From: Solemya velum gill symbiont
GTDB taxonomy: Bacteria > Pseudomonadota > Gammaproteobacteria > Chromatiales > Chromatiaceae
Direction: 5' to 3'
Assembly: GCF_000787395.1 (NCBI RefSeq)
Contig: NZ_JRAA01000001.1
Span: 806,001-870,000 of the forward strand
Length of the DNA stretch: 64,000 bases
Part shown: positions 29,759 through 38,307 of the stretch, one piece after another
How positions within the stretch are numbered: the stretch's first letter is position 1
Layout: each line of letters opens with the position of its first letter
The notes under the pieces: model-generated
What the model was told of the DNA's origin: nothing
Database searches by the model: none
What the model saw: the letters and a program-made list of their open reading frames with translations, nothing else
Program-made: the position numbers and the translations under genes

Positions 29759-30340
29759 TTACACCTGGTGCAAACGATTCATTGCCTGCGCCATATCACC
29801 CGCAATGATCGCAGGCAGTTCATCAAGCGCACGATCGAGTGCGCGCTCGATCTCGATGGAATCCTCTTTCGAGGCGGGTTTGAGGACGTAATTCACCACC
29901 TGTCGTTTATCGCCCGGATGACCAATACCGACGCGCAGACGCTGGTAATCAGGCCCCAGTACCTGGTGAAGATCACGCAAGCCATTATGGCCGCCGTGGC
30001 CGCCGCCCGACTTCAGACGGATCACACCCGGATCCAGGTCCAGCTCATCATGAACGACCAACACTTCCTCGGGTTTAATCTTGTAGTAATGACACAGGGC
30101 ACCAACCGCCTGTCCGCTGCGATTCATGAAGGTTGCAGGCTTAAGCAACCAGCACTCGTTGCCACCAACACTGACCTGCGCGGCCATACCATGGAAGCGC
30201 GACTGCTCACGAAAACTGGCATGGTATTTTGAAGCAACAGCATCAGCAAACCAGAAACCGGCATTGTGACGCGTATTGGCGTATTTTTCGCCCGGGTTGC
30301 CAAGGCCGGCAATCAGACGGATGGGGGAATTGTTACTCAC
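29759..30340 (-). CDS. pth: peptidyl-tRNA hydrolase
   Basis: Releases tRNA from peptidyl-tRNAs that fall off the ribosome. Family features: IRLIAGLGNPGEKYANTRHNAGFWF with the catalytic histidine, KPATFMNRSGQAVG, VVHDELDLDPGVIRLK with the catalytic aspartate, and GGGHGGHNGLRD. The start is uncertain. GTG at 30340 gives about 193 residues, the family norm; GTG at 30355 is also open but lies inside the terminator hairpin of rplY. It follows rplY, the common rplY-pth order. The gene usually next in line (ychF) is not here; serC takes its place. Confidence 0.94.
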   Translation of the reverse strand: MSNNSPIRLIAGLGNPGEKYANTRHNAGFWFADAVASKYHASFREQSRFHGMAAQVSVGGNECWLLKPATFMNRSGQAVGALCHYYKIKPEEVLVVHDELDLDPGVIRLKSGGGHGGHNGLRDLHQVLGPDYQRLRVGIGHPGDKRQVVNYVLKPASKEDSIEIERALDRALDELPAIIAGDMAQAMNRLHQV

Positions 30341-30351
30341 TGGAGGAAAAG

Positions 30352-30378
30352 GCACCGGAAGCCGAACGCTTCCGGTGC
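30352..30378 (-). terminator. hairpin after rplY, before pth
   Basis: Perfect 11-bp stem GCACCGGAAGC with GCTTCCGGTGC and a 5-nt loop, followed on the minus strand by CTTTTCC. It lies 10 nt beyond the rplY stop. The short T-run suggests partial termination, leaving pth expressed by read-through or from another promoter. Confidence 0.6.
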
Positions 30379-30388
30379 ATATACCGAA

Positions 30389-31048
30389 TTACTCTTCGGT
30401 CTCTTCTTCACCGCCTTCAGCAGCAGCCTCTTCGCCGCCTTCAACAGCTTCTTCTTCAGGCTCCACTTCCTTACGGGCAGCGACGAAGGCAAAGATTGCC
30501 TGGTCGTGATCCTCGCCAAGTGCCAGTGCAGGAATTTCCACACCTTCAGGCAACTTGACCTCGGAAAGGTGAACAGAATCGCCAATTTCGAGCGCACCGA
30601 CATCGATAGAGATGTACTCAGGCAGGTCTTTCGGCAGACAGCTAACCTCGACCTCTGTAACGTGCTGAGAAGCGATACCGCCAGCCTTCGCGCCTGGTGC
30701 AGTCTCCATGTTCTCGAAGTGCAGAGGAACAGACATCTTGAGCTTCTCGCCAGATTTGACGCGCAGCAGGTCAAGATGCATGACAAAAGGCTTAGCCGGA
30801 TGACGCTGCAGGTCCTTGAGAACAACCTTCTGCGTCTTTCCGTCGACAGTGACGGTAAGGATGTGCGAATAGAAGGCCTCATTATCGAGGTGAAGCACAA
30901 GTTCATTGTGATTAACTGAAATCATCTCCGGCTCTTTGTCAGAACCGTAAATAATCCCAGGTACCAAACCCGTGCGACGCAGGCGGCGGCTCGCACCCTT
31001 TCCTGTATCGCTGCGGGATTCCGCATTCAAATTAAAATCTTCAGCCAT
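30389..31048 (-). CDS. rplY: 50S ribosomal protein L25/general stress protein Ctc
   Basis: 5S rRNA-binding ribosomal protein of the long L25/CTC class. The 219-residue product has an N-terminal L25 domain (SRSDTGKGASRRLRRTGLVP, VLKDLQRHPAKPFVMHLDLL) and the C-terminal TL5/CTC beta domain (VPLHFENMETAPGAKAGGI, KDLPEYISIDVGALEIGDSV). It ends in an acidic tail rich in glutamate. The ribosome binding site is GGGAGAAAACC before the ATG. It lies between prs and pth, the standard gammaproteobacterial order, but a terminator separates it from prs. Confidence 0.97.
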   Translation of the reverse strand: MAEDFNLNAESRSDTGKGASRRLRRTGLVPGIIYGSDKEPEMISVNHNELVLHLDNEAFYSHILTVTVDGKTQKVVLKDLQRHPAKPFVMHLDLLRVKSGEKLKMSVPLHFENMETAPGAKAGGIASQHVTEVEVSCLPKDLPEYISIDVGALEIGDSVHLSEVKLPEGVEIPALALGEDHDQAIFAFVAARKEVEPEEEAVEGGEEAAAEGGEEETEE

Positions 31049-31071
31049 GGTTTTCTCCCAAATTTGCTGAT

Positions 31072-31111
31072 AAAAAACATCCTCTCTTCCCGCGACCAGG
31101 AAAGAGAGGAT
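31072..31111 (-). terminator. rho-independent terminator after prs
   Basis: 10-bp stem ATCCTCTCTT with AAGAGAGGAT around a 13-nt loop, then G and six T on the minus strand. It lies 31 nt beyond the prs stop and 23 nt before the rplY start. Confidence 0.85.
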
Positions 31112-31142
31112 TCCAGTTACGAGCCTTTCGACCCGTTAAAAA

Positions 31143-32090
31143 TCAATCCACAAACAGTGAACTGACAGATTCTTCGTTGCTGATGCGACGCATTGTCTCC
31201 GCCAGCAGCCCTGCAACATTCAGCTGTCGGATACGTTCGCATTTACGCGCCTGCTGTGACAGCGGTATTGAATTCGTTACCACCAGCTCATCCAGCACCG
31301 ACGCCTCAATCTTATGTACCGCCGGTCCGGACAGTACCGCGTGCGTACAGTAAGCCAGCACCTTGGTTGCGCCATGCTCCTTGAGAGCACCAGCAGCCTT
31401 GCACAAGGTTCCCGCTGTATCAACCAGGTCATCGATCATGACGCAGGTGCGTCCTTCGACATCACCGATGATATTCATGACCCGCGCCTCATTGGCACGC
31501 GGACGGCGCTTGTCGATAATCGCCAGTTCAGCGTCATCAAGTCGTTTCGCCAGTGCACGGGCACGTACCACACCGCCGACATCGGGCGACACAACCATCA
31601 GGTCCGGATACTCACGTAGCCAGATATCCTGCAGCAGCACCGGCGACGCATAGACGTTATCCACCGGTATATCAAAAAAGCCCTGAATCTGGTCAGCATG
31701 CAGATCCATTGTCAGCACACGATCTGCACCTGCGGCACTGATCATTTTCGCAGCCAGTCTCGCCGTAATCGGCACTCGTGCCGAACGTGGGCGTCGATCC
31801 TGCCTGGCGTAACCGAAATAGGGCATCACCGCGGTGATGCGTCCTGCCGATGAGAGCCTCAGAGCATCAATCATCACCAGCAGTTCCATCAGGTTGTCAT
31901 TGGTTGGCTCGGAAGTCGGCTGCACGATAAAGACATCGCGTCCGCGGACATTCTCCTGGATCTCAACCATAATCTCGCCGTCACTGAACTGACCAACAAC
32001 CGCCTTGCCAAGTGGCTGGTTCAGATGCTGCGCGATTTTGCTCGACAGTTCCGGGTGAGCATTCCCGGCAAACACCATCATGCCACTCAC
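31143..32090 (-). CDS. prs: ribose-phosphate pyrophosphokinase
   Basis: Makes phosphoribosyl pyrophosphate from ribose 5-phosphate and ATP, for nucleotides, histidine, tryptophan and NAD. At 315 residues it equals the enterobacterial enzyme. Key segments: [67 protein letters not shown], and the PRPP loop [19 protein letters not shown] chose GTG at 32090, eight nt after AGAGG, rather than the GTG at 32099, which touches that site. It lies directly downstream of tRNA-Gln, the usual ispE-tRNA-Gln-prs order. Confidence 0.96.
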   Translation of the reverse strand: MSGMMVFAGNAHPELSSKIAQHLNQPLGKAVVGQFSDGEIMVEIQENVRGRDVFIVQPTSEPTNDNLMELLVMIDALRLSSAGRITAVMPYFGYARQDRRPRSARVPITARLAAKMISAAGADRVLTMDLHADQIQGFFDIPVDNVYASPVLLQDIWLREYPDLMVVSPDVGGVVRARALAKRLDDAELAIIDKRRPRANEARVMNIIGDVEGRTCVMIDDLVDTAGTLCKAAGALKEHGATKVLAYCTHAVLSGPAVHKIEASVLDELVVTNSIPLSQQARKCERIRQLNVAGLLAETMRRISNEESVSSLFVD

Positions 32091-32150
32091 AACAATCACC
32101 TCTCTCGGTTGATGTTCAAGTCAGTTACTGCTAACAGGTACTTCTTAATA

Positions 32151-32225
32151 TGGCTGGGGCGGCAGGACTCGAACCTGCGATGCCGGAGTCAAAGTCCGGT
32201 GCCTTAACCACTTGGCCACGCCCCA
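32151..32225 (-). tRNA. tRNA-Gln (TTG anticodon)
   Basis: A 75-nt minus-strand cloverleaf starting TGGGGCGTGGCCAAGTGG and ending CGCCCCAGCCA, with CCA encoded. The anticodon loop CTTTGAC reads TTG. The unusual first base U is normal for tRNA-Gln. A broken copy of its 5' end lies upstream at 32407-32424. Confidence 0.97.
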
Positions 32226-32301
32226 ATAAAACTTCTCTTTGAATTTCGAATCCTGCCATTTGCAGTTATTCAAAACTCGCTATCTCTACTTGTTCGGGCG
32301 A

Positions 32302-32345
32302 TTCATCCATGAAGCATCGCCCAGCTCGGCCATCCACGGCCTCGC
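32302..32345. repeat. dispersed repeat upstream of tRNA-Gln
   Basis: Second copy of the repeat at 23755-23797, with one indel and three mismatches in the left part and 27 identical bases in the right part. The left part also forms a hairpin here (GGGCGAT with ATCGCCC). It lies within the 199-bp segment between the two copies of the tRNA-Gln 5' end. Confidence 0.8.
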
Positions 32346-32355
32346 GTTCACTGTT

Positions 32356-32382
32356 ACAAAAGCCATGTTAAATGGCTTTTGT
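32356..32382. other. perfect 11-bp hairpin between tRNA-Gln and the tRNA fragment
   Basis: ACAAAAGCCAT pairs perfectly with ATGGCTTTTGT around a 5-nt loop. A second short hairpin (GTTCGGC with GCCGAC) follows directly. The T-tract inside the arm could allow weak termination in either direction; no coding frame is present. Confidence 0.55.
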
Positions 32383-32406
32383 TCGGCTGCGCCGACCTCA
32401 GTTCAC

Positions 32407-32424
32407 CCACTTGGCCACGCCCCA
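32407..32424 (-). pseudogene. truncated tRNA-Gln 5' end
   Basis: The first 18 nt of tRNA-Gln (TGGGGCGTGGCCAAGTGG) plus 5 nt of flank are repeated exactly here, upstream of the intact gene in the direction of transcription. The rest of the tRNA is missing, replaced by GTGAACTGAGG and the repeat region. It looks like the remains of a second tandem tRNA-Gln or a duplication made during element insertion. Confidence 0.75.
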
Positions 32425-32437
32425 ATAAATCTTTCTC

Positions 32438-33277
32438 TCAAACCGCATACAGCGGCGAACGGTTCACACCCCGGGCAACAAAATAGTCTAGCCCTTGCGG
32501 GAGTTTCGTCGCGGCATCCTGCGCGCGCTTTTCATCTTCAAAAGCGATAAAAAGGCAGGAACCAGTTCCCGTCAATTTTACATCGCCAAGAGCCGAGAGC
32601 CTATCGACAATTTCAGCAACCGCCGGATAGCGTCTTTTTACCACTGGAAAAAAGACATTTTCGCCCGATCCCGCGAGAAAGTCGGCTATTGTGATGGGAT
32701 GACAATTCCTTGTCAATTCAGAATCATGAAATAATTTGTGCGTCTCGATGTGAATATCGGGTCTGACAACCAGAAACCAGCGTTCAGGAAGCTCGATTCG
32801 GGTCAGTTTTTCACCCACTCCCTCACCCCATGCGGCTTCGCCATGGACGAAGATTGGCACGTCTGCGCCCAACTGCAAACCGAGGTCAGCAAGTTGCTGT
32901 TTCGAGTATTCGAGCCCCCACAAGCGGTTCAGTGCAACCAGGGTGGTAGCGGCATCTGAACTGCCTCCGCCGAGCCCACCGCCCATTGGCAATCGCTTGT
33001 CGAGTTCAATCCTGGCTCCCAGCCTGGTTCCGCTGTCACTTTGCAGTAAGCGCGCTGCCTTGACGATAAGATCATCATCGTGTGCTACACCTGCTGGCGG
33101 AGTGGAATTTTCAATCTCTCCACTCTCGAGTACCTCGAAACCAAGCTCGTCTCCGTAATCGAGGAACTGGAATACCGTCTGCAGAAGATGATATCCGTCA
33201 TCACGCCGTCCGGTGATGTGCAGCATCAGGTTGAGTTTGGCAGGAGCAGGAAAGCGGTTCACTGCAAGGTTCATCAT
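32438..33277 (-). CDS. ispE: 4-diphosphocytidyl-2-C-methyl-D-erythritol kinase
   Basis: GHMP-family kinase of the non-mevalonate (MEP) isoprenoid pathway. The 279-residue product has FPAPAKLNLMLHITGRRDDG, the GHMP glycine-rich ATP loop LPMGGGLGGGSSDAATTL, and the C-terminal LTGTGSCLFIAF motif. Its start overlaps the stop of the upstream TPR gene by 4 nt (ATGA), indicating coupling. It precedes tRNA-Gln and prs, the standard order, but the lipoprotein-localisation gene lolB that normally lies just upstream is absent. Confidence 0.96.
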   Translation of the reverse strand: MMNLAVNRFPAPAKLNLMLHITGRRDDGYHLLQTVFQFLDYGDELGFEVLESGEIENSTPPAGVAHDDDLIVKAARLLQSDSGTRLGARIELDKRLPMGGGLGGGSSDAATTLVALNRLWGLEYSKQQLADLGLQLGADVPIFVHGEAAWGEGVGEKLTRIELPERWFLVVRPDIHIETHKLFHDSELTRNCHPITIADFLAGSGENVFFPVVKRRYPAVAEIVDRLSALGDVKLTGTGSCLFIAFEDEKRAQDAATKLPQGLDYFVARGVNRSPLYAV

Positions 33278-34983
33278 TTCTGAAGCCGTTTCATCGCCTC
33301 AACTATATGCTTGTTGTCAGGCTCGCGTTCAAGCCCGCTTTTCCAAACGCTCATCGCCTCCTCGCGCTTGCCGCTGTGCCACAGAACCTCGCCGAGGTGT
33401 GCGGTAATTTCACCATCACTGTTTATATCAGCCGCCTGCTGAAGATAGGAGATCGACTCATCTAAACGCCCCATGCGAAACAGCACCCACCCCATACTGT
33501 CGAGTATTGCCGGGCTTTTCGGCATCAGCTCCAATGCCCTGGTGATTAATTCGAGCGCTTCCTCGTACCTGTCAGTCTCATCAGCAAGCGTATATCCGAG
33601 TGCATTGAGTGCCAATGCATGGTCAGGGTTTGCCGCAATGATTTCACGCATGCGTTTCTCAAGCGTGACAATGTCGCCGTTATCTATCGACAGCATGCCG
33701 TGTGAATAGAGCAGGTCCAGATCATCGGGATAGATTTTGATTGCCGCAGCCAGTAATTCAAGTCCCTCATCGATGTAATCAGCCAACTTGAGTAGCTCAG
33801 CTTCTGCCAGGTAATAGGCGATTGCCTCATCAGGCTCCGCAAGCCGCTGCTGATCAAAGAGCTTGTGTCCGGATTCAATTCTGCCTGCTTCAAACTCGAT
33901 TTTCGCCAACTGAACAATAGCCTCGCCCTGCAATTCGCCCTTGACGCTGTTGAAGTAGTCACTCGCGGCATCCATGTCTCCAAACCCGAGTTCGACCTTG
34001 CCGAGAAGCAAGCGGGCATGATCACGCATCTTCGGGTATTCAAGGAGCTTCTCCAGGTAGAGTCTGGCTTCAGGCCACAGGTTAAGTTCAATTGCCAATA
34101 CACCAGCAATCTGCAGCAAGTCGGGATCATCGGGCTCGGCCTTCAGCATGTTCCTGTAGACTTCGAATGCTGCCTGGTATTTATTATGCGTAACCAGGCT
34201 GCCAGCATATGCGAGTTGCATAACACGATCTTCCGGATGGTGTGAAACTGCCTGCGAAAGCACCTTCTCTGCCTCTTCGAATTGATCTTGAACCGACAGC
34301 AGGCGACTCAACAATATCCAGTAACGTGCATCATCCTTGTTCAGCTCGATCGCCTGACGCAATGCAGACTCAGCCCTTACGTACTTCTTCATGCCGAAAA
34401 GTGCGACACCCAGTGCATAGTGTGAACCGGGGTCTTCGCTGTTTTTCTGCGCCACTGTCTCAAGCAATATGACAGCCTCGTCGACATCACCCAAAGCCGT
34501 CGCAACTGCCGCAATTTCAAGATAGCCGTCCTTGTCAGCGATTGCCGCCGAGCGCATCAAGGTCTCTGCCGCCGCCAATGCATCCTCCTGCCGCCCTTCC
34601 TTCAAATGCAGCAACAGCAGTGCCTGGTGCGCATCGATAGCATCAGGAGAAACACGCACCCACAATTCAACAGCCTGCAGCGCCCGCTCTGAAGAGAGAT
34701 GCAGGGCAATACGTGCCGTACGGCGAACCACCATGGGATCCAGCGATGCCTGGGCTACAATCCAGTAGTCATCCAGCGCCTCCTCAAGCCTGCCGCGATG
34801 GGCATTGATCTCGGCGGCAAGGTAACGACTCATAAGATCCGGGGAAGCAAATACCGGTGAGCGCGAAGCTGATATATCCGCACTTTTCTCGGACATTGCA
34901 GGAGAGGCCAGGATGCTCAGAAGAATCAGGCAACAGGCATGGAGAGATCGCCGCGAACGCGTCAGTAATTTCGAATAGTGCAT
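33274..34983 (-). CDS. exported tetratricopeptide-repeat protein
   Basis: A 569-residue TPR protein of the type encoded next to ispE and divergently from hemA in many proteobacteria. It begins with a signal peptide (LHACCLILLSILASPAMSEK). About fifteen TPR-like units follow, with typical motifs such as GSHYALGVALFGMKKYVRAE, ALNALGYTLADETDRYEEAL, LDSMGWVLFRMGRLDESISY and ITAHLGEVLWHSGKREEAM. I chose the ATG at 34983, because the open frame upstream would overlap hemA and lacks a signal sequence. The exact role is unknown; TPR proteins of this type scaffold envelope complexes. It is coupled to ispE by an ATGA overlap. Confidence 0.88.
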   Translation of the reverse strand: MHYSKLLTRSRRSLHACCLILLSILASPAMSEKSADISASRSPVFASPDLMSRYLAAEINAHRGRLEEALDDYWIVAQASLDPMVVRRTARIALHLSSERALQAVELWVRVSPDAIDAHQALLLLHLKEGRQEDALAAAETLMRSAAIADKDGYLEIAAVATALGDVDEAVILLETVAQKNSEDPGSHYALGVALFGMKKYVRAESALRQAIELNKDDARYWILLSRLLSVQDQFEEAEKVLSQAVSHHPEDRVMQLAYAGSLVTHNKYQAAFEVYRNMLKAEPDDPDLLQIAGVLAIELNLWPEARLYLEKLLEYPKMRDHARLLLGKVELGFGDMDAASDYFNSVKGELQGEAIVQLAKIEFEAGRIESGHKLFDQQRLAEPDEAIAYYLAEAELLKLADYIDEGLELLAAAIKIYPDDLDLLYSHGMLSIDNGDIVTLEKRMREIIAANPDHALALNALGYTLADETDRYEEALELITRALELMPKSPAILDSMGWVLFRMGRLDESISYLQQAADINSDGEITAHLGEVLWHSGKREEAMSVWKSGLEREPDNKHIVEAMKRLQK

Positions 34984-35033
34984 ACCAGTGAGTATAAGGG
35001 CCGCGCCTATATTTTCCAATCCAGCGCCGACCT

Positions 35034-35042
35034 TGCTAGAAT
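35034..35042 (+). promoter_or_regulatory. putative extended -10 promoter for hemA
   Basis: TGCTAGAAT is a good extended -10 element 38 nt before the hemA start; no strong -35 is visible. The 97-bp intergenic region is shared with the divergent TPR gene. Confidence 0.4.
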
Positions 35043-35080
35043 AGGCAGCGATATGCAACCGAAACAGATCAGTTCCTGAG

Positions 35081-36340
35081 ATGCTGCTCAACCTGGGCAT
35101 CAATCACAAAACAGCTCCCGTCGACATACGGGAGAAGGTCGCGTTTGGCCCGGATATTGTCGTAGCAGCCCTGCGTGGCTTGCGCGAACAGGCTGGTGCA
35201 GAGGAAGCAGTCATCCTCTCAACCTGTAACCGCACCGAGATTTACGCCTCTGTTAACGACTCCAGCGTTGATGCGCTCAGCGAGTGGATAAGCGATTTTC
35301 ATGGCATCGACAAATCTCAGCTGACACCTTATCTCTATGCACATACAGACAAGGACTGTGTCACTCACCTGATGCGCGTCGCCAGCGGCCTCGACTCACT
35401 GGTACTCGGTGAACCGCAAATTCTCGGCCAGGTGAAAGATGCCTACCAGGTCTCAGTATCAACAAAATCGAGCGGCAAGATGCTCGACCGCCTCTTCCAG
35501 CACAGCTTCTCCGTTGCCAAGCAAGTGCGCACCGATACGGCGATAGGCTCCAGTCCGGTCTCGGTTGCTTTTGCCGCGGTCAATCTCGCAAAACAGATTT
35601 TTGCAGACCTCAGCGAGCAGACAGCCCTGCTGATTGGTGCAGGCGAAACCATCGAACTGGCAGCACGCCATCTGCACCAGCAGGGTATCAAGCACATCAT
35701 CATCGCCAACCGCACCATCGAGAAGGCAGCTGCGCTCGCCTCGGAATTCGAGGGTTATGCGATTGGCCTGCAGGACCTTCCGGCACACCTCGCCGAGGCC
35801 GATATCGTGATTGCCTCGACAGCAAGCCCGTTGCCGATTCTGGGCAAGGGCATGGTTGAGAGCGCCCTCAAGGCACGCAAGCACCAACCGATCTTCATGG
35901 TGGATATCGCCGTGCCACGAGATATCGAAACCGAGGTCGGCAAGCTGGATGATGTCTACCTCTACACGGTTGATGATCTCGAAACTGTTATCGAAGAGAA
36001 CAAGCAGTCCCGCTTGCTGGCAGCCGAAGAAGCCGCCGAAATCATCGAACAGCAGACACACAATTTCCTGGAGTGGCTCAAGTCACTCGATGCCGTATCC
36101 CTGATTCAATCGTTCCGCACACAGGCAGAGAGTGCTCGTGACGAGGTGCTTGAACGCGCCATCAGGCAGGTTGAAAACGGAAAAAATCCACAGGAAGCAC
36201 TGCAGTTCCTTGCCCACACCCTGACAAACCGCTTGCTGCATACACCTTGTGCCAAGATGCGTGAAGCAGGCAGTAACGGCCAATCGGAACTACTTGATGC
36301 GGCCGACAAGCTGTTTGCCATCGGCGTCGATAAAAAATAG
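35081..36340 (+). CDS. hemA: glutamyl-tRNA reductase
   Basis: Reduces glutamyl-tRNA to glutamate-1-semialdehyde, the first committed step of tetrapyrrole synthesis by the C5 route. The 419-residue product has the catalytic cysteine (Cys49) in VILSTCNRTEIYA, the glutamyl-tRNA recognition block GLDSLVLGEPQILGQVKDAY, and the NADPH-binding loop LLIGAGETIELAARHL. A C-terminal dimerisation helix contains ALQFLAHTLTNRLLHTPC. The N-terminus MLLNLGINHKTAPVDIRE is standard. It is followed immediately by prfA with no intergenic gap, the conserved hemA-prfA-prmC operon. Confidence 0.98.
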   Translation: MLLNLGINHKTAPVDIREKVAFGPDIVVAALRGLREQAGAEEAVILSTCNRTEIYASVNDSSVDALSEWISDFHGIDKSQLTPYLYAHTDKDCVTHLMRVASGLDSLVLGEPQILGQVKDAYQVSVSTKSSGKMLDRLFQHSFSVAKQVRTDTAIGSSPVSVAFAAVNLAKQIFADLSEQTALLIGAGETIELAARHLHQQGIKHIIIANRTIEKAAALASEFEGYAIGLQDLPAHLAEADIVIASTASPLPILGKGMVESALKARKHQPIFMVDIAVPRDIETEVGKLDDVYLYTVDDLETVIEENKQSRLLAAEEAAEIIEQQTHNFLEWLKSLDAVSLIQSFRTQAESARDEVLERAIRQVENGKNPQEALQFLAHTLTNRLLHTPCAKMREAGSNGQSELLDAADKLFAIGVDKK

Positions 36341-37423
36341 ATGAAGTCCTCAATTCGTCACAAGCTGGAGCAGGTCAGTGACCGCTTCCAGGAGATCACT
36401 GCGTTGCTCTCGGAACCTTCTGTACAGAGTGATCAGAACCAGTTCCGCTCCCTTAGCCGCGAGTACTCGCAAATCGAACCACTGGTCGACACCTACAGGC
36501 GTTTTACCGAAACCGAGGCCGAAATCGACGGCGCCAGGCAGATGCTTGATGACCCCGAGATGGCTGAACTGGCACAGGAAGAACTTGATGATGCCAGTGC
36601 GCGTCTCGCCGATCTTGAACCTGAACTGCAACTGCTGCTGTTACCAACCGATCCCAACGACGAACGCAATATCTTTCTCGAAATTCGCGCCGGAACCGGC
36701 GGCGCAGAAGCGGCGCTATTTGCAGGCGCACTGCTGCGTGCTTACCTGCGCTATGCCGAAACACGTGGCTGGCAGGTAGAGACTATCAGTGAAAGCGAAG
36801 GCGACCAGGGCGGCTGCAAGGAAGCTGTTGTGCGCATCACCGGCAACGGTGTCTACTCACGCCTCAAGTTTGAATCCGGCACCCATCGCGTACAGCGTGT
36901 GCCAGAAACTGAATCACAGGGCCGCATTCATACCTCTGCCTGTACTGTTGCAATTCTGCCTGAAGCCGATGAAATCGATGCAGTCGACATCAACCCGGCA
37001 GACCTGCGTATTGATACCTACCGTGCCTCCGGAGCCGGTGGACAGCACGTCAACAAAACCGATTCAGCTGTACGCATCACGCACTTGCCGACAGGCATCG
37101 TCGTCGAGTGCCAGGATGAACGTTCGCAGCACAAAAACAAGGCGCGTGCGCTGTCACTGCTTTCATCACGCATGCTCGACCAGGTGCAGCAAGCACATCA
37201 GAGCGAAGTGGCCGCAGACCGCAAACTGCAGGTCGGCAGCGGTGATCGCTCCGAGCGTATTCGCACTTACAACTTCCCGCAGAACCGCATCACCGATCAT
37301 CGCATCAACCTGACCCTCTACAAGCTCGACGAGGTAATGAATGGCGCTTTCGACCAGGTGATCGATCCGCTGATACAGGAGCAACAGGCGGAACTGCTTG
37401 CATCGATGGCCGAATCCGCGTGA
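36341..37423 (+). CDS. prfA: peptide chain release factor 1
   Basis: Class I release factor that reads UAA and UAG stops. The 360-residue product has the GGQ hydrolysis motif in [20 protein letters not shown] and the PxT stop-codon motif as [16 protein letters not shown]. The PET variant also occurs in other bacterial RF1 proteins. The N-terminal helical domain and the [20 protein letters not shown] block are typical. It starts at the hemA stop and its own stop overlaps the start of prmC, which methylates the glutamine of the GGQ motif. Confidence 0.98.
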   Translation: MKSSIRHKLEQVSDRFQEITALLSEPSVQSDQNQFRSLSREYSQIEPLVDTYRRFTETEAEIDGARQMLDDPEMAELAQEELDDASARLADLEPELQLLLLPTDPNDERNIFLEIRAGTGGAEAALFAGALLRAYLRYAETRGWQVETISESEGDQGGCKEAVVRITGNGVYSRLKFESGTHRVQRVPETESQGRIHTSACTVAILPEADEIDAVDINPADLRIDTYRASGAGGQHVNKTDSAVRITHLPTGIVVECQDERSQHKNKARALSLLSSRMLDQVQQAHQSEVAADRKLQVGSGDRSERIRTYNFPQNRITDHRINLTLYKLDEVMNGAFDQVIDPLIQEQQAELLASMAESA

Positions 37424-38259
37424 TGCAGGTAAAGGAGCTGTTGCAACAGGCAACAGCCCGGCTCGAAGAAGTGACAGACACACCGGCCCTCGAAGCTCGG
37501 CTGCTTCTCGCTCACCTTCTGGACAAATCTGAAAGCTGGCTCATCGCCTGGCCAGAGCATCAACCGACTGCTGATCAGCAAGCCCGCTTTGAACAACTTC
37601 TTGAACAGCGTCTGCAGGGCAAACCGATTGCTCACCTGCTCAGTCATCGCAGCTTCTGGACGCTTGAACTCAAGGTAACTCCGGATGTACTGATTCCACG
37701 GCCTGACACGGAAACAGTGATCGAGACCCTGCTCAACCTGTTTGATGATCAATCCCGGCTACGCATCCTCGATCTGGGCACGGGTACCGGGGCAATTGCT
37801 CTTGCACTCGCCAGCGAACGTAAACAGTGGGAAATCCACGCCTCGGACATCTCGGACAAGGCGCTGGACGTGGCACGTGAGAATGCTGCCAGGCATCACC
37901 TGGACATCCGGTTTCACCAGGGAAGCTGGTTCGAAACGATTCCCGATGAACTCCGTTTTGACCTGCTGGTCAGCAACCCCCCATACATTTGTGAAAACGA
38001 CCCGCACCTGGTGCAGGGCGATGTCCGTTTCGAGCCACAACTGGCCCTCACCTCCGGTCCTGACGGCCTCAATGCCATCCGGCAACTGGTTCGGGAGGCT
38101 CCAGCCCACCTGGCACCAGGCGGCATGCTGATGTTTGAACACGGCTACGACCAGGCCGAAGATGTCACACAACTATTTGATAGTGCAGGATTTAATCAGA
38201 TAGAGACCTGCCTCGACCATGGCGGCAACCAGCGCGTCACATTCGGCACTCTTGCCTGA
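37420..38259 (+). CDS. prmC: release factor glutamine methyltransferase
   Basis: SAM-dependent N5-glutamine methyltransferase that modifies the GGQ motif of release factors 1 and 2. The 279-residue product has the small N-terminal helical domain and [13 protein letters not shown]. The SAM loop is [14 protein letters not shown], and the catalytic NPPY motif is [13 protein letters not shown]. The start overlaps the prfA stop by 4 nt (ATGA). A short hairpin near 38268-38287 follows the gene. Confidence 0.97.
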   Translation: MMQVKELLQQATARLEEVTDTPALEARLLLAHLLDKSESWLIAWPEHQPTADQQARFEQLLEQRLQGKPIAHLLSHRSFWTLELKVTPDVLIPRPDTETVIETLLNLFDDQSRLRILDLGTGTGAIALALASERKQWEIHASDISDKALDVARENAARHHLDIRFHQGSWFETIPDELRFDLLVSNPPYICENDPHLVQGDVRFEPQLALTSGPDGLNAIRQLVREAPAHLAPGGMLMFEHGYDQAEDVTQLFDSAGFNQIETCLDHGGNQRVTFGTLA

Positions 38260-38307
38260 CGAACAAAACCCGCTTGCAAGATGCGGGATTTTCGATAGCA
38301 TGTGTGA

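Noticed and set aside
36341-37423. PET instead of PAT in the stop-codon recognition motif of release factor 1
   Set aside because: The middle residue of PxT varies among bacterial RF1 proteins, and PET is known from other lineages.
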